Assembly (NCBI GenBank): GCA_903868595.1
Contig: CAIPVV010000055.1
Span: 1-47,211, forward strand
DNA length: 47,211 nucleotides
Direction of reading: 5' to 3'
Source of the DNA: an uncultured Pseudomonadota bacterium
Lineage (GTDB): Bacteria > Pseudomonadota > Gammaproteobacteria > Steroidobacterales > Steroidobacteraceae
Shown here: piece after piece, positions 1-7,973 of the stretch
Layout of the letters: each line of letters starts with the position of its first letter
Position numbering within the stretch: the stretch's first letter is position 1
Notes under the pieces: generated by a model
Told to the model about the DNA's origin: nothing
Databases searched by the model: none
The model's input: only the letters and a program-made list of their open reading frames with translations
Position numbers and translations under genes: made by a program

Positions 1-280
1 CGGTGACGTAGACAACCGGCATCTGGGCCGTGGCCCGAAGTCGCTCCACCTGTGCGCGCAGCTCCGAGAGTTTCGGCGGGTGCGGGCGCTGATTCAGGGC
101 GAGCAGGACGTCGTGTCCGTGGAGAGTCAGCCGGCGGACAGCAAAGGCTTCCTGAAGGAAATAGGGGAGCTTCCCGGCAGCCGTCCACGGACCCAGGGTG
201 GCACGAAGCCCGAGGGTGTCGTGCAGATAGCGCTGGATAGCCGCATCCGTCACAGGGCTTCGGGTCGCTGTTTCTAACAT
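1..280 (-). CDS. Winged-helix regulator-like protein, N-terminal part (partial)
   Basis: An open frame reads leftward from an ATG at 280 and leaves the window, giving 93 residues. The stretch around KLPYFLQEAF, the following LTLHGHDVLLALN and the end QMPVVYVT resemble winged-helix (MarR-like) proteins often found in toxin-antitoxin or island contexts, where a short helical N-terminus is followed by a beta strand pair and 'VRxxxxxPVVYV'. The match is from memory of the family, not a search. It begins the accessory island and is divergent from nothing visible; an inverted repeat lies just upstream of its start. The rest of the protein, including any DNA-recognition helix, lies outside the window. 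Function as a regulator is inference. Confidence 0.5.
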   Translation of the reverse strand, partial: MLETATRSPVTDAAIQRYLHDTLGLRATLGPWTAAGKLPYFLQEAFAVRRLTLHGHDVLLALNQRPHPPKLSELRAQVERLRATAQMPVVYVT

Positions 281-310
281 AGATTGGCACGATAACATAT
301 AGAATGTTAG
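274..310. promoter_or_regulatory. Inverted repeats upstream of the winged-helix gene
   Basis: TAACAT (293-298) and ATGTTA (304-309) form a 6-bp inverted repeat with a 5-nt spacer, directly upstream of the start at 280. CTAACAT at 274-280 is also the reverse complement of ATGTTAG at 304-310. The segment is AT-rich within GC-rich DNA. An operator for the adjacent regulator-like gene is plausible but unproven. Confidence 0.35.
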
Positions 311-405
311 CGTGCAAAATACCGTTAACTATTAAGAAGCAGTTCGCAAGCCTGGTCCTGCCCTGGAAGGATCGCTCGCGGATCCCTGCGCCTCCCGGCC
401 AAAGG

Positions 406-792
406 TCACGGCGCCTCCTGCCCCGAATATTTCGGCGGGCGACCGCGCGCGCGAGTCCCGCGGGAATTCTGCATCGCCGATGCGCAATAGCCCTCTGGGT
501 CCCTGATCCAGTCCTGGAGCGCGGATGTAGACCACCCGCACGCCCGGCCGCCGAGGTGCACTGGGGCTGGAAAGCGCCACGCGGCGATCCGGCGATAGAG
601 CGTCGCACGACTGAGCGAGGTGACTCGCAGCACGTCCCGCGTCCGGAGGAAAGCCGGTGCGAACTGCAGTGCAGCTTGGGTGATAGCGGGTCCGCGGAGA
701 TCCATCAATTGCGCGGGCGGTTGCATCGCTTCCGTGGGAGCGTGCCGGTCAATGACGCGACTCAAGGCTTGTCCCCTGCTCATGACTTGCAC
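406..792 (-). CDS. AlpA-family DNA-binding regulator
   Basis: This 128-residue protein carries an AlpA/excisionase-like helix-turn-helix. Residues about 45-95 read FLRTRDVLRVTSLSRATLYR, then a short wing ending in GWSTSALQDWI, the usual MerR/AlpA-type layout in which the protein binds DNA near integrase or excision genes. A basic tail (GTRARGRPPKYSG) follows. An internal ATG at 783 is an alternative start. AlpA proteins in phages and integrative elements activate integrase or excisionase expression, which suits its place in a tRNA-bounded island. The neighbouring gene 816-1460 lies on the same strand 23 bp upstream, so the two may be co-transcribed. The family call is firm; the target is unknown. 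Confidence 0.8.
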   Translation of the reverse strand: MQVMSRGQALSRVIDRHAPTEAMQPPAQLMDLRGPAITQAALQFAPAFLRTRDVLRVTSLSRATLYRRIAAWRFPAPVHLGGRACGWSTSALQDWIRDPEGYCASAMQNSRGTRARGRPPKYSGQEAP

Positions 793-815
793 CTCCAGTT
801 ACGACGTTCGACATT

Positions 816-1460
816 CTAGGCTTTCGGAAGCGCGGTGCTCGCCGTCAGCTGAAGTGCATGCAGGACAAAGTCGTGTGCGGTCTCGACATCCGTACTCTTC
901 GCGCACATGAGCAGCTGTCGCCACACGCTGGGACGATCTTCCCAGCGCGGGCGAATCTTTCGGCAGTGTTGTTCCGCTATCCGATCGATGTCCTGCAGCC
1001 GCAGTGATCGCAGATGCCGAGCAACGGCGGGCGTGATGCCGAGGAGAACTACAGACGCCTCAGTATCCGTGCGCACTGTGTGCCATGCGAGCATGAGAGT
1101 CGCACGCGACAACGTTGTTGCCGCCGCGCGCGGAACCGGCGAGAGCCACGCCACCTCGTTGGCGACACTGTCGTTGCCACCTGCAGCCTTGTTCCACCAC
1201 TCTGGCGCGCGGAACCCGAAATCCACGAGCAGGAATGGGAATCGCGAGGCGGTGGCCAGTGTGGCCGCGTCGAGCGTCTTGATGAAGGAAAGAAGCTGAT
1301 GAACGAACGGCTCGTCAGCCGACTGGGACGTGCGCGCAGCCTCGACGAGCATTTGCAGACACGGCTCGTTGATGCCGCAGATAGGCGCCAGCGCATCGGT
1401 GCTGTGGTGTTTCCTGGTTGGCGCTCTCATCTGCCGGAGCGTGCCGGGCGATGTATTCAT
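816..1460 (-). CDS. Island protein with a FlhD-like C-terminal domain
   Basis: The protein has 214 residues. Its second half (about 115-175) contains LSRATLMLAWHTVR, then D-x-E-A, LLGITPAVARHL, and L.L.DIDRIAE, followed by RPRW. This follows the pattern of FlhD (L..LLA..L...D..A...LGI....A..L..L.L......AE......R). The first half, with FLLVDFGFRAPEWW, has no counterpart in FlhD. FlhDC-like activators (SetCD in SXT, AcaCD in IncC plasmids) switch on transfer genes of mobile elements. A similar role here is inference. The start at 1460 has GGAGG only 2 nt upstream; an ATG at 1430 is the alternative. The gene sits directly upstream of the AlpA-type gene on the same strand. Confidence 0.55.
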   Translation of the reverse strand: MNTSPGTLRQMRAPTRKHHSTDALAPICGINEPCLQMLVEAARTSQSADEPFVHQLLSFIKTLDAATLATASRFPFLLVDFGFRAPEWWNKAAGGNDSVANEVAWLSPVPRAAATTLSRATLMLAWHTVRTDTEASVVLLGITPAVARHLRSLRLQDIDRIAEQHCRKIRPRWEDRPSVWRQLLMCAKSTDVETAHDFVLHALQLTASTALPKA

Positions 1461-1613
1461 ACCCTCCGCGGATGCCCCTGCGCATTCTTATGCTTTTGCC
1501 GCATTGTGCGTCCGCGCCCAATTCCCAGTACACGGTGGGTTTTTGCAAAAAGCGGCTGTCGCCGCGCCTGCCGATGGACCCGGATGTGGCGGCCCGTGAC
1601 CCAAGCCTTGGTT

Positions 1614-1669
1614 CTATTTAAATAGGTAAATAAGACTCTAATTACCCTATTAATCGGGTATCATTACCC
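1614..1669. promoter_or_regulatory. AT-rich promoter/operator region of the fic gene
   Basis: A sharply AT-rich block precedes fic in otherwise GC-rich DNA. It holds a perfect 12-bp palindrome CTATTTAAATAG (1614-1625), an inverted repeat TACCC (1643-1647) / GGGTA (1656-1660), and a further TACCC (1665-1669). TATTAAT at 1648-1654 could serve as a -10 element. The rest of 1461-1692 shows no gene. Confidence 0.4.
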
Positions 1670-1692
1670 CATTCCTGGATCCGGGGGCTCCT

Positions 1693-2751
1693 TTGCACTC
1701 CCTCAAACCCGAATATCTGGCCGCACTGCGGTTTGACGCCAACCAGGCGGCGACCCTGCGCGCCGTCGGCGAATACCGGGGCAAACAGGCGCTGTTCTAC
1801 CGGCAGGCCCCGGAAGTCCTGAAAGGGCTTCGGGAAGTCGCGGTGATCGAATCTAGCGAGTCGTCGAACCGTCTGGAGGGCGTGGTCGTTGCCGCGAACC
1901 GGTTGAAGGCCCTGATCGCTCACAACACCCAGCCACGGGACCGTTCCGAGCAGGAAGTCGCGGGCTACCGCGACGCCCTGGCACTGATCCATGAATCCGC
2001 GCGCGAGATGCGCTTAAGCCCCAACGTGATCCTGCAGCTGCACTCGACGCTGTACCGGTTCATGCCGACACCCGGTGGGCGATGGAAGGCGGTGGACAAC
2101 GAGATCATCGAGAAACGCCCGGATGGATCAGTGCGCGTTCGCTTCAAGGCAACGCCCGCGCACCTGACCCCCATCGCAATGGCGCAGTTGTCGGCCGAAT
2201 ACGCTGCTGCGATCGGTGCGCATCAGGATCCGCTGATCGTTGTTCCGCTCGCGATCCTCGATTTCCTCTGCATACACCCATTTACCGACGGCAACGGGCG
2301 TGTCGCGCGTCTGCTCACCTTACTGCTGCTCTACCACTTCGACTACGACGTGGGTCGCTACATCAGCGTCGAGCGCGTCTACGAGGCGACCAAGGAGAGT
2401 TACTACGAGACGCTGGAGGCAAGTTCTCAGGGCTGGCACGAGGGTCGTCACGATCCGTATCCGTGGCTGAACTACTTCTGGGGTGTCTTGCTGCGGGCGT
2501 ACCGGGAGTTTGAGGAACGCGTGGGTGAAGTGCGCAGCGGTCGCGGTGCCAAGGCGGCGCAGGTCCGCGAGGCAGTCCTGGCGCGTAGCACACCCTTCTC
2601 GATTTCCGACATCGAGGCTGCGTGCGCCGGTGTCTCCCGCGACACCGTCCGGTTGGTCTTGCGCGCGATGAAGACCGAAGGACTGATCGCGTCGACCGGT
2701 AAGGGACGATCTGCCAAGTGGATTGGCCTGGCCGGCGGGCGCCAAGGGTAG
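1693..2751 (+). CDS. Fic family protein (AMP transferase type) with winged-helix C-terminus
   Basis: The 352-residue protein has a Fic/DOC domain with the catalytic motif HPFTDGNGRVAR (His195). Fic enzymes usually transfer AMP from ATP to a hydroxyl side chain of a target protein. An N-terminal inhibitory motif SNRLEG (residues 58-63) fits the [S/T]xxxE[G/N] rule of class II Fic proteins, whose inhibitory helix precedes the Fic core in the same chain. The last 70 residues (ISDIEAACAGVSRDTVRLVLRAM) look like a winged helix that may bind DNA or oligomerise. No ATG lies in frame; TTG at 1693 is chosen, with GGGGG about 6 nt upstream. It stands alone in the island, as self-regulated class II Fic proteins often do. 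Family very sure; target unknown. Confidence 0.88.
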   Translation: MHSLKPEYLAALRFDANQAATLRAVGEYRGKQALFYRQAPEVLKGLREVAVIESSESSNRLEGVVVAANRLKALIAHNTQPRDRSEQEVAGYRDALALIHESAREMRLSPNVILQLHSTLYRFMPTPGGRWKAVDNEIIEKRPDGSVRVRFKATPAHLTPIAMAQLSAEYAAAIGAHQDPLIVVPLAILDFLCIHPFTDGNGRVARLLTLLLLYHFDYDVGRYISVERVYEATKESYYETLEASSQGWHEGRHDPYPWLNYFWGVLLRAYREFEERVGEVRSGRGAKAAQVREAVLARSTPFSISDIEAACAGVSRDTVRLVLRAMKTEGLIASTGKGRSAKWIGLAGGRQG

Positions 2752-2781
2752 CGGCAGGCGAATGCGCAGGCGAAGCGACAC

Positions 2782-3313
2782 GTGATCACGCTCTGCTGCA
2801 CTCAAAAAGTCCGCTGGAGACTGGCGCTGACTTCGGCGGCATCGGTGCCACAGGAATCGACGACGCGCCTCGGAAACTGGTACGTCAACCTGGTGCGCTA
2901 CGGGCGTCCGCAAATGGTCCTGGCCTCAAGCGAGCGCTCCCTGCTGACAGTGGTACTGCCGGCGCGCAATTTGCGCGAAACAATGGAAGGCAACCTGATT
3001 GCTTCCGTTGGGGAAGGTGCTGACTGCCTTAGACATCCCGCCGGCAATCGTCAGACGTGAAGTGGCCGCAATGCAGCCTGCCGTCGTGGCACCGGCGACC
3101 AACCGCAGGGTGCTGGGTTCGATGAACGTATTCGCCTTTCATCTGGGCTTTCACATGGAACGCAGCGTGGATCCGCTCATCCTGGCCCTGGCCCTGGCCC
3201 TGGCCCTGGCCCTGGGCTTGAGCGACATACCAATGTCAGCAGTCGGTACCAAGAGCCACTACGGCATCCCGAGGAGCGTGGCGCGCGAGCTGCTGCTCGG
3301 GGATGCCGAGTAA
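2782..3313 (+). pseudogene. DUF6933 protein, interrupted by a one-base frameshift
   Basis: Two overlapping reading frames together encode one DUF6933-like protein. The first (GTG at 2782) starts MITLCCTQK and continues through LGNWYVNLVRYGRPQMVLASSE to NLRETMEGNLIASVG. The second continues KVLTALDIPPAIVRREVAAM, then NRRVLGSMNVFAF, and ends at 3313. They join if one G is removed from the G run at 3010-3013; the total length is 3n+1, consistent with a single insertion. The family's function is unknown; small cytoplasmic proteins of this type occur in islands. The C-terminal part contains an in-frame hexanucleotide repeat giving extra Leu-Ala pairs. Either true inactivation or a sequencing slip is possible. 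Confidence 0.7.
3181..3216. repeat. Hexanucleotide microsatellite (CCTGGC)n
   Basis: Five perfect copies of CCTGGC (3181-3210) followed by a sixth imperfect copy (CCTGGG). In the DUF6933 frame they encode a run of Leu-Ala pairs at a place where the family normally has one short Leu-rich helix. Copy-number change would alter length without shifting the frame. Confidence 0.9.
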
Positions 3314-3341
3314 GAATGCGGGAGTAATCCCTGACTGTTCG

Positions 3342-3365
3342 CTACTGCCAAATCTACTGCCAAAT
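3342..3365. repeat. 12-bp tandem direct repeat, candidate integrase arm sites
   Basis: CTACTGCCAAAT occurs twice back to back (3342-3353 and 3354-3365). Short direct repeats of the form TACTGCCAAA placed about 80-100 bp from a tRNA-end core look like arm-type binding sites of tyrosine integrases. The role is inferred from position beside the tRNA-Ser fragment. Confidence 0.5.
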
Positions 3366-3443
3366 TCGGGGGTTCGAGGGGATTGCAGGGGACAAAATAG
3401 CTTTTGAATTCCATAAGTTATTGACGCGGCACGTGCCTCCGCC

Positions 3444-3469
3444 AAGTTCGAATCCCTCTCTCTCCGCGA
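3444..3469 (+). mobile_element. Attachment site: 3' end of a tRNA-Ser gene
   Basis: The sequence holds a T-arm (GTTCGAATCCC) followed by TCTCTCCGC, which is the 3' acceptor half of a tRNA-Ser whose 5' half would start GGAGAGA. No 5' tRNA sequence lies in the 90 bp upstream and there is no GCCA end, so this is a duplicated core (attL/attR type), not a gene. Reverse-strand translation across it gives the GERGIRT peptide typical of such sites. It marks an island boundary. Confidence 0.72.
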
Positions 3470-3571
3470 ATCTTCCGCTGTATTTTCAGTAACTTAGCCG
3501 CTGACTGATCCCGCTCAGTGGCAAATCCGGTGGCACTTCGCCGGGCCTGCACGTTTGGGTGCGGCTGGATT

Positions 3572-4003
3572 TCAAGCTCGAACGGTCGAGCGATGGGGCG
3601 GGCTTTTTTCTCGCGCGGCGAGCTTCATCTGCCGACGCAAGGGGCGCTCCGAATTGAGCGCGGCACGGATCCTCTCGATGCCGGATTCGTCGGTACCGTC
3701 CGCCCAGGCTGCATAGAAATGCAGCATCGCCGCCATACTTTGTCCTTGCTGCCGCGTGACCCAGAGGGCGCTGCGGCCGATCATCAGATCCCAACTCACC
3801 GAGGTGTGGCGCGCCGTGGACGGCCGTCGGTACCTGAGAGTCCTCAGTCGGCTCTGCGTTCGCCGCCAGCGAATCCACGGATACAGGAGATTGCGCAGCG
3901 GCTGCCCGTTGGCCTTGAAGAACGGGAAGCCGTGATCGATTTTGCCGGCGCGCACGAGTTCCTCGCGCAGGGCCAGCTGGCGCTCGGGTAGGGCAGCCCC
4001 GGC
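3572..4003 (-). pseudogene. Degenerate tyrosine recombinase (integrase), C-terminal part
   Basis: An open segment of about 144 codons ends at a stop at 3572 and is blocked upstream by an in-frame stop at 4004-4006. It reads PERQLALREELVRAG, then RYRRPSTARHTSVSWDLM, WVTRQQGQSMAAMLHFYAAW and a tail. This matches the catalytic half of island integrases: the RHT box and the tyrosine box (HFYAAWADG) are visible, but the usual GHS is GQS, so a catalytic histidine is changed. The N-terminal half is missing. After the stop, the same frame runs toward the tRNA-Ser fragment at 3444-3469, the normal position for an integrase of a tRNA-inserted element. It most likely belonged to an older island lying to the right of that core. 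It is non-functional as read. Confidence 0.65.
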
Positions 4004-4057
4004 CTACTCCGGCGAGAGTTCGGGGTTCCGCTGGCGCCGCCGACGCAACAAGATTCC

Positions 4058-4699
4058 TCAGGAGGCGCGACCGGAAGACCATTGGCGTGCTAAGTGCGCG
4101 ACCCAGCCCTCTCCAGCCAGGACGCCCGCCGAGACTCCCACAAACGCCCCGGCGACGATGTCGCTGAGAAAGTGCCAGTCGCCGACGAGCAGACAAGCGG
4201 CCGCGATCAGCAGCAACCCGGACAACAGCCATACGGTGGTTCTGTGGAGCCGCATGAAGACGCCCGCAAACGCTCCCGCCAGGACCATGTGCCCGGACGG
4301 AAAGCTGCTACCGAGCGACCCCTTCCAAAGATTCATGGCGTGACTGGCGCCTCTCACGACCTCCGCCGTACTCGGGACGCCGAATACGACTTTCAGCACA
4401 TGGTCGTTGACCGCATAGGCGCACATCGAGACCAGGCAGGCGATCGCCAGAGTCTCGCCGAATACCGAGATGCGGCCTTTCAACAAGCGCGCGAGAACCG
4501 CGGACAAGACCACCGCCGACTCCGCGGCCAGGATAACCGTACTTCCGAACAGCACGTTCATCGGGCTGCCGAGATGATCCGCGTTCCAGAAGTGCCGTGC
4601 TGCTGGCACGTCCACCCACAGGAATATCGGAGCAACGACTGCCGAACACGCTACCACTGCAACCAGCCAGATCCGCAAGACAAGGACAAAGTGATTCAA
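4058..4699 (-). CDS. PAP2-family membrane phosphatase
   Basis: A 213-residue polytopic membrane protein with phosphatase motifs FPSGHMVLAGA (PSGH, central) and GDWHFLSDIVAGA (the H...D box, C-terminal). The first motif is weak: only a lysine in NDHVLKVVFGVPS fits. Hydrophobic segments flank each motif, as in PAP2 enzymes that dephosphorylate lipid phosphates such as undecaprenyl pyrophosphate or phosphatidate on the periplasmic face. The frame is open to 5098, but upstream residues are Arg/Pro-rich noise. TTG at 4699 is chosen because GGGAG lies 9 nt upstream and the first helix (FVLVLRIWLVAVVACSAVV) starts there. It lies just beyond the integrase remnant. Substrate unknown. Confidence 0.75.
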   Translation of the reverse strand: MNHFVLVLRIWLVAVVACSAVVAPIFLWVDVPAARHFWNADHLGSPMNVLFGSTVILAAESAVVLSAVLARLLKGRISVFGETLAIACLVSMCAYAVNDHVLKVVFGVPSTAEVVRGASHAMNLWKGSLGSSFPSGHMVLAGAFAGVFMRLHRTTVWLLSGLLLIAAACLLVGDWHFLSDIVAGAFVGVSAGVLAGEGWVAHLARQWSSGRAS

Positions 4700-5005
4700 G
4701 ATGAGTAACTCCCTGCCGATGCACGCGACGTCGCCCAGCCGGATCGAGCGTTGATTGGTAAGCGCGGGACTATAGCAAACCGTCCTCGTGACACCGGCCT
4801 GCCGGCGATCCTGGACGGCCAGGTCGCCCATCCAGCCAAAAGACACAAGCGTGCCGGGCCAAGATGACAGGAGGGGTCGGGGGTATCGGGAGTCAGTATC
4901 GCCAGGGACTGCCGTGGAGCGTGGGATCGCAAACGACCCAAAGTGCGGGTAGTGCCGACTTGACCGACGACGCGCCTGCCGGGGAGTCCCTGAAGGAGCG
5001 CGAGG
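4700..5005. other. Non-coding stretch between PAP2 gene and AHSA1 gene
   Basis: About 300 bp between divergent genes. Open frames here have arginine/proline-rich compositions of shadow frames and no family resemblance. AHSA1 genes often follow an ArsR-family gene, but none can be read here. No convincing promoter or terminator is seen. Confidence 0.4.
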
Positions 5006-5498
5006 ATGACTGCGAAGCCGCAACGAGATCGGGTGCTGGAGCGGGTGGTGGACGTCGCCCCAGAGCTGCTGTCCAGGGCGTGGACTACGCCGCCACACCT
5101 CATGCCCTTGTTTCTACCCAAAGCCCTACCGGACCGTGGCGTGCGAGACCGACTTGCGGCCGGGCGGCGGGTTCTTGGCCCAGCTGGTGGATCCGAACGA
5201 CAACCAGCTACCGGCCGAACCGGGCTGTTACGTGGAGATCGTGCCGGACCGCAAGCTCGTCTGGACCTGCGCGCTCGGGCCCGGTTATCGACCCCGCAAT
5301 CCCGCCTCCACACCGTGGTTCTTCACGGCCGTCCTGACATTTGACCCGCACGGTAACGGCGGCTGCCGGTACACCGCCACGGCCATCCCTACCTCCCGGG
5401 AGCCTGCCGAGGGGCACGAGAGGAGGGGTTTGAGCCAGGGCTGGGGCATCGTGCTCGCCCAGCTGGTCGAGTACGGGAAGAACACGCCGATGGGCTGA
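5006..5498 (+). pseudogene. AHSA1/SRPBCC domain protein, single-base frameshift
   Basis: The start at 5006 (GAGG 2-3 nt upstream) gives MTAKPQRDRVLERVVDVAP, then LLSRAWTTPPHLMPLFLPK, the usual beginning of Hsp90-ATPase-activator-homologue (AHSA1) SRPBCC proteins. The rest, YRTVACETDLRPGG, GCYVEIVPDRKLVWT and GLSQGWGIVLAQLVEY, lies in the next frame and ends at 5498. Dropping one A from the AAA near 5122 (CCCAAAGCCC) restores a continuous protein of about 163 residues; the 493-nt length is 3n+1. Proteins of this family fold as a helix-grip with a hydrophobic pocket, and many are of unknown role. It is free-standing. A sequencing error would make it a normal gene. Confidence 0.75.
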
Positions 5499-5830
5499 CC
5501 AGGGCGCCGGTGCACCGGAGGCAGGCGCCCGATGCGGGTCTCTGCGCGGCAAGCAAGGGCTCGCGCTGCGCCCGCCCGCCGGGTCCTCTCGCAACGCACC
5601 CGCGTCTGCACCACGAGGCGAACGGTACACACTCGGGGGGGCGGCAGGCGCCCCTGTCGCGCGGGTCGATTTGCCGGCCATCCCCATCCCGGTCGGGACA
5701 GGCTTCGGCACGCCGTCCCCGCTGTACCCACACCGGTGGCCGCTACGCCCCAAGGGGCCCGCAGCCGTGGCGCTACACAAGATCGGCTGGGTCTCGTTAG
5801 TATGTCCGCCCGCCAGCCCTGCAGACGCCC
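5499..5830. other. Non-coding GC-rich stretch upstream of rlhA
   Basis: About 330 bp with no supported gene on either strand. All frames give Arg/Pro/Ala-rich shadow translations. It should contain the rlhA promoter, but no confident -35/-10 pair is visible. Confidence 0.4.
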
Positions 5831-7813
5831 ATGCTTCGCCCCCAACTGGAATTGCTATCCCCCGCCCGCAATGCCGAGATCGGCATCGAGGCGATCACCC
5901 ATGGCGCGGATGCGGTGTACATCGGCGGCCCCGACATGGGTGCCCGCGACAAGGCGACCAACTCCGTCGCGGACATCGAGCGGCTCGTGCGCCACGCGCA
6001 CCGCTTCCACTCGCGGATCTTCGTCACGCTGAACACGATCCTGCGGGATGACGAGCTCGAGCCCGCGCGGCGCCTGGCCTGGCAGCTGTACGAGGCGGGC
6101 GTGGATGCCCTGATCATCCAGGACATGGGCTTGCTGGAACTGGACATGCCGCCGATACAGTTGCATGCCAGCACCCAGACCGACATCCGCACGCCCGACA
6201 AGGCGCGCTTCCTCCAGGACGTCGGCATCTCGCAGATGGTGCTCGCGCGGGAGCTGAGCCTGCGCGAGATACAGGCGATCGCCGCCCAGGTGCAGCAGGC
6301 GACGCTGGAATTCTTCATCCACGGCGCCCTGTGCGTGGCCTACAGCGGCCAGTGCTTCATCAGCCACGCCCACACCGGCCGCAGCGCGAACCGCGGCAAC
6401 TGCTCGCAGGAATGCCGCCTGCCGTACACCGTGAAGGACCAGTCCGGCGCGATCATCGCGCACGACAAGCACGTGCTGAGCCTCAAGGACAACGACCAGA
6501 GCGCGAACCTCGAGGCGCTGGTGGATGCCGGCATCCGCTGCTTCAAGATCGAGGGCCGCTACAAGGACATGGCGACGGTCAAGAACGTCACTGCGCATTA
6601 CCGGCAGCTGTTTGACCAGTTGCTCAAGCGTCGCCCGGAGTTCTCCCGCAGCAGCAGCGGCCACAGTACGTTTACGTTCGCCCCGCAACCGGAGCAGGGC
6701 TTCAACCGCGGTGGCACGGATTACTTCGTCAACGGCCGCAAGGCCGATATCGGTGCCTTTGATACGCCCAAGCATGCCGGGCTCCTGCTGGGCTGCGTGA
6801 CCGCGGTCACGCCCCAGTACTTCGACCTGGAGACCCTCGACGCCGACAGGGTCCTGAACAACGGCGACTCCCTGACCTGGTGGGACCTGCAGGGTGAGCT
6901 GCAGGGCGTGCAGATCAACACGACCCAGCACCTGGGCGGCAAGCAGTGGCGCGTGGAGCCGAACCTTGCGGTCCGCCCGGACGCGACCGGCACGAAAGAC
7001 CTCAAGGATCTGCGCAAGGGCACGGATCTGCATCGCAACCGCGACATGACCTGGGAGCGCTTGCTGGCCCGCCCATCCGCGGAGCGACGCATCGCCGTAG
7101 ACGTCCTGCTGACGCCCTGGCAGGCCGGTGCGGGTGCCGGGGGCCTTGAGCTCACGCTGCTCGACGAGGACGGGTTCGCGGGTTCTGCGCGCATCGAGCG
7201 GATGCTGGAGCCGGCCCGGGATGCCGTACGGGCGACGCAGACGCTGCGCGAGCAGCTGACGCGCCTGGGCACTACCGACTTCGTCGCGCGAGACCTGCAG
7301 CTGCCCGCCGGTGCGACCTGGTTCGTGCCGGTGTCCGCGCTGAACGGCCTGCGCCGCGATGCGGTTGCCGCCCTCGAGGCCGCGCGGACCCAGGGCCTTG
7401 AGCGCCTGCCACGTGCGCGACCCGTGGAGCCCCCGGTGTATTACCCGGAGGACACGGTCAGCTACCTCGCCAACGTCTACAACGGCAAGGCGGCCGAGTT
7501 CTACGCGCGGCATGGGGTCAAGGTGATCGAGTCGGCCTATGAGAGCCACGAGGAGCGCGGGGAGGTCAGCCTCATGATCACCAAGCACTGCGTGCGCTTT
7601 AGCCTGAGCCTCTGCCCGAAGCAGGCCAAGGGTGTCGTCGGCGTGCAGGGCACGGTTCGCGCGCAGCCGCTGCTGCTGCAACACGGCGAGGAAACGCTGA
7701 CGCTGCGTTTTGACTGCAAGCCCTGCGAGATGCATGTTGTTGGTGCCATGCGCCCTGGCGTGCTCCGGCAGCTGCGCGAGCAGCCCATCACGTTCTACCG
7801 CGCGCGGAGCTGA
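5831..7813 (+). CDS. rlhA: 23S rRNA 5-hydroxycytidine C2501 synthase (U32 family)
   Basis: The 660-residue protein matches RlhA (YdcP, about 653 residues) along its whole length. The N-terminal U32 barrel opens LELLSPARNAEIGIEAI, with the U32 signature EFFIHGALCVAYSGQCFIS near 158-176 and NRGNCSQECRLPY just after. GRYKDMATVKNVTAHYR follows, then a C-terminal DUF3656-type region ending with FDCKPCEMHVVG. The cysteines in the U32 motif and the C-terminal CKPC are candidates for the iron-sulfur ligands described for these enzymes. RlhA hydroxylates C2501 of 23S rRNA at the peptidyl-transferase centre; the shorter tRNA paralog TrhP (YegQ) lacks the C-terminal extension. ATG at 5831 matches the family start. 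It stands alone. Confidence 0.93.
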   Translation: MLRPQLELLSPARNAEIGIEAITHGADAVYIGGPDMGARDKATNSVADIERLVRHAHRFHSRIFVTLNTILRDDELEPARRLAWQLYEAGVDALIIQDMGLLELDMPPIQLHASTQTDIRTPDKARFLQDVGISQMVLARELSLREIQAIAAQVQQATLEFFIHGALCVAYSGQCFISHAHTGRSANRGNCSQECRLPYTVKDQSGAIIAHDKHVLSLKDNDQSANLEALVDAGIRCFKIEGRYKDMATVKNVTAHYRQLFDQLLKRRPEFSRSSSGHSTFTFAPQPEQGFNRGGTDYFVNGRKADIGAFDTPKHAGLLLGCVTAVTPQYFDLETLDADRVLNNGDSLTWWDLQGELQGVQINTTQHLGGKQWRVEPNLAVRPDATGTKDLKDLRKGTDLHRNRDMTWERLLARPSAERRIAVDVLLTPWQAGAGAGGLELTLLDEDGFAGSARIERMLEPARDAVRATQTLREQLTRLGTTDFVARDLQLPAGATWFVPVSALNGLRRDAVAALEAARTQGLERLPRARPVEPPVYYPEDTVSYLANVYNGKAAEFYARHGVKVIESAYESHEERGEVSLMITKHCVRFSLSLCPKQAKGVVGVQGTVRAQPLLLQHGEETLTLRFDCKPCEMHVVGAMRPGVLRQLREQPITFYRARS

Positions 7814-7973
7814 GAAGTCGGGGGGCGGCTTGCGCCGCCACGGCGGGGTGGTGCCGCCCGGTCTGGCTCGTGAGGGCAGGGAAGAGGGGCTTGATCCGTT
7901 TAACCCTCGGTGGAGGTGACGGCATGAATCCCCGGAAAGACCGGAAATCCCTGCTTTCCCGGCTGCTTCACCG

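Noticed and set aside
3380..3469. A complete tRNA-Ser gene
   Set aside because: No 5' acceptor, D-arm or anticodon arm is found upstream of the T-arm, and CCA is absent.
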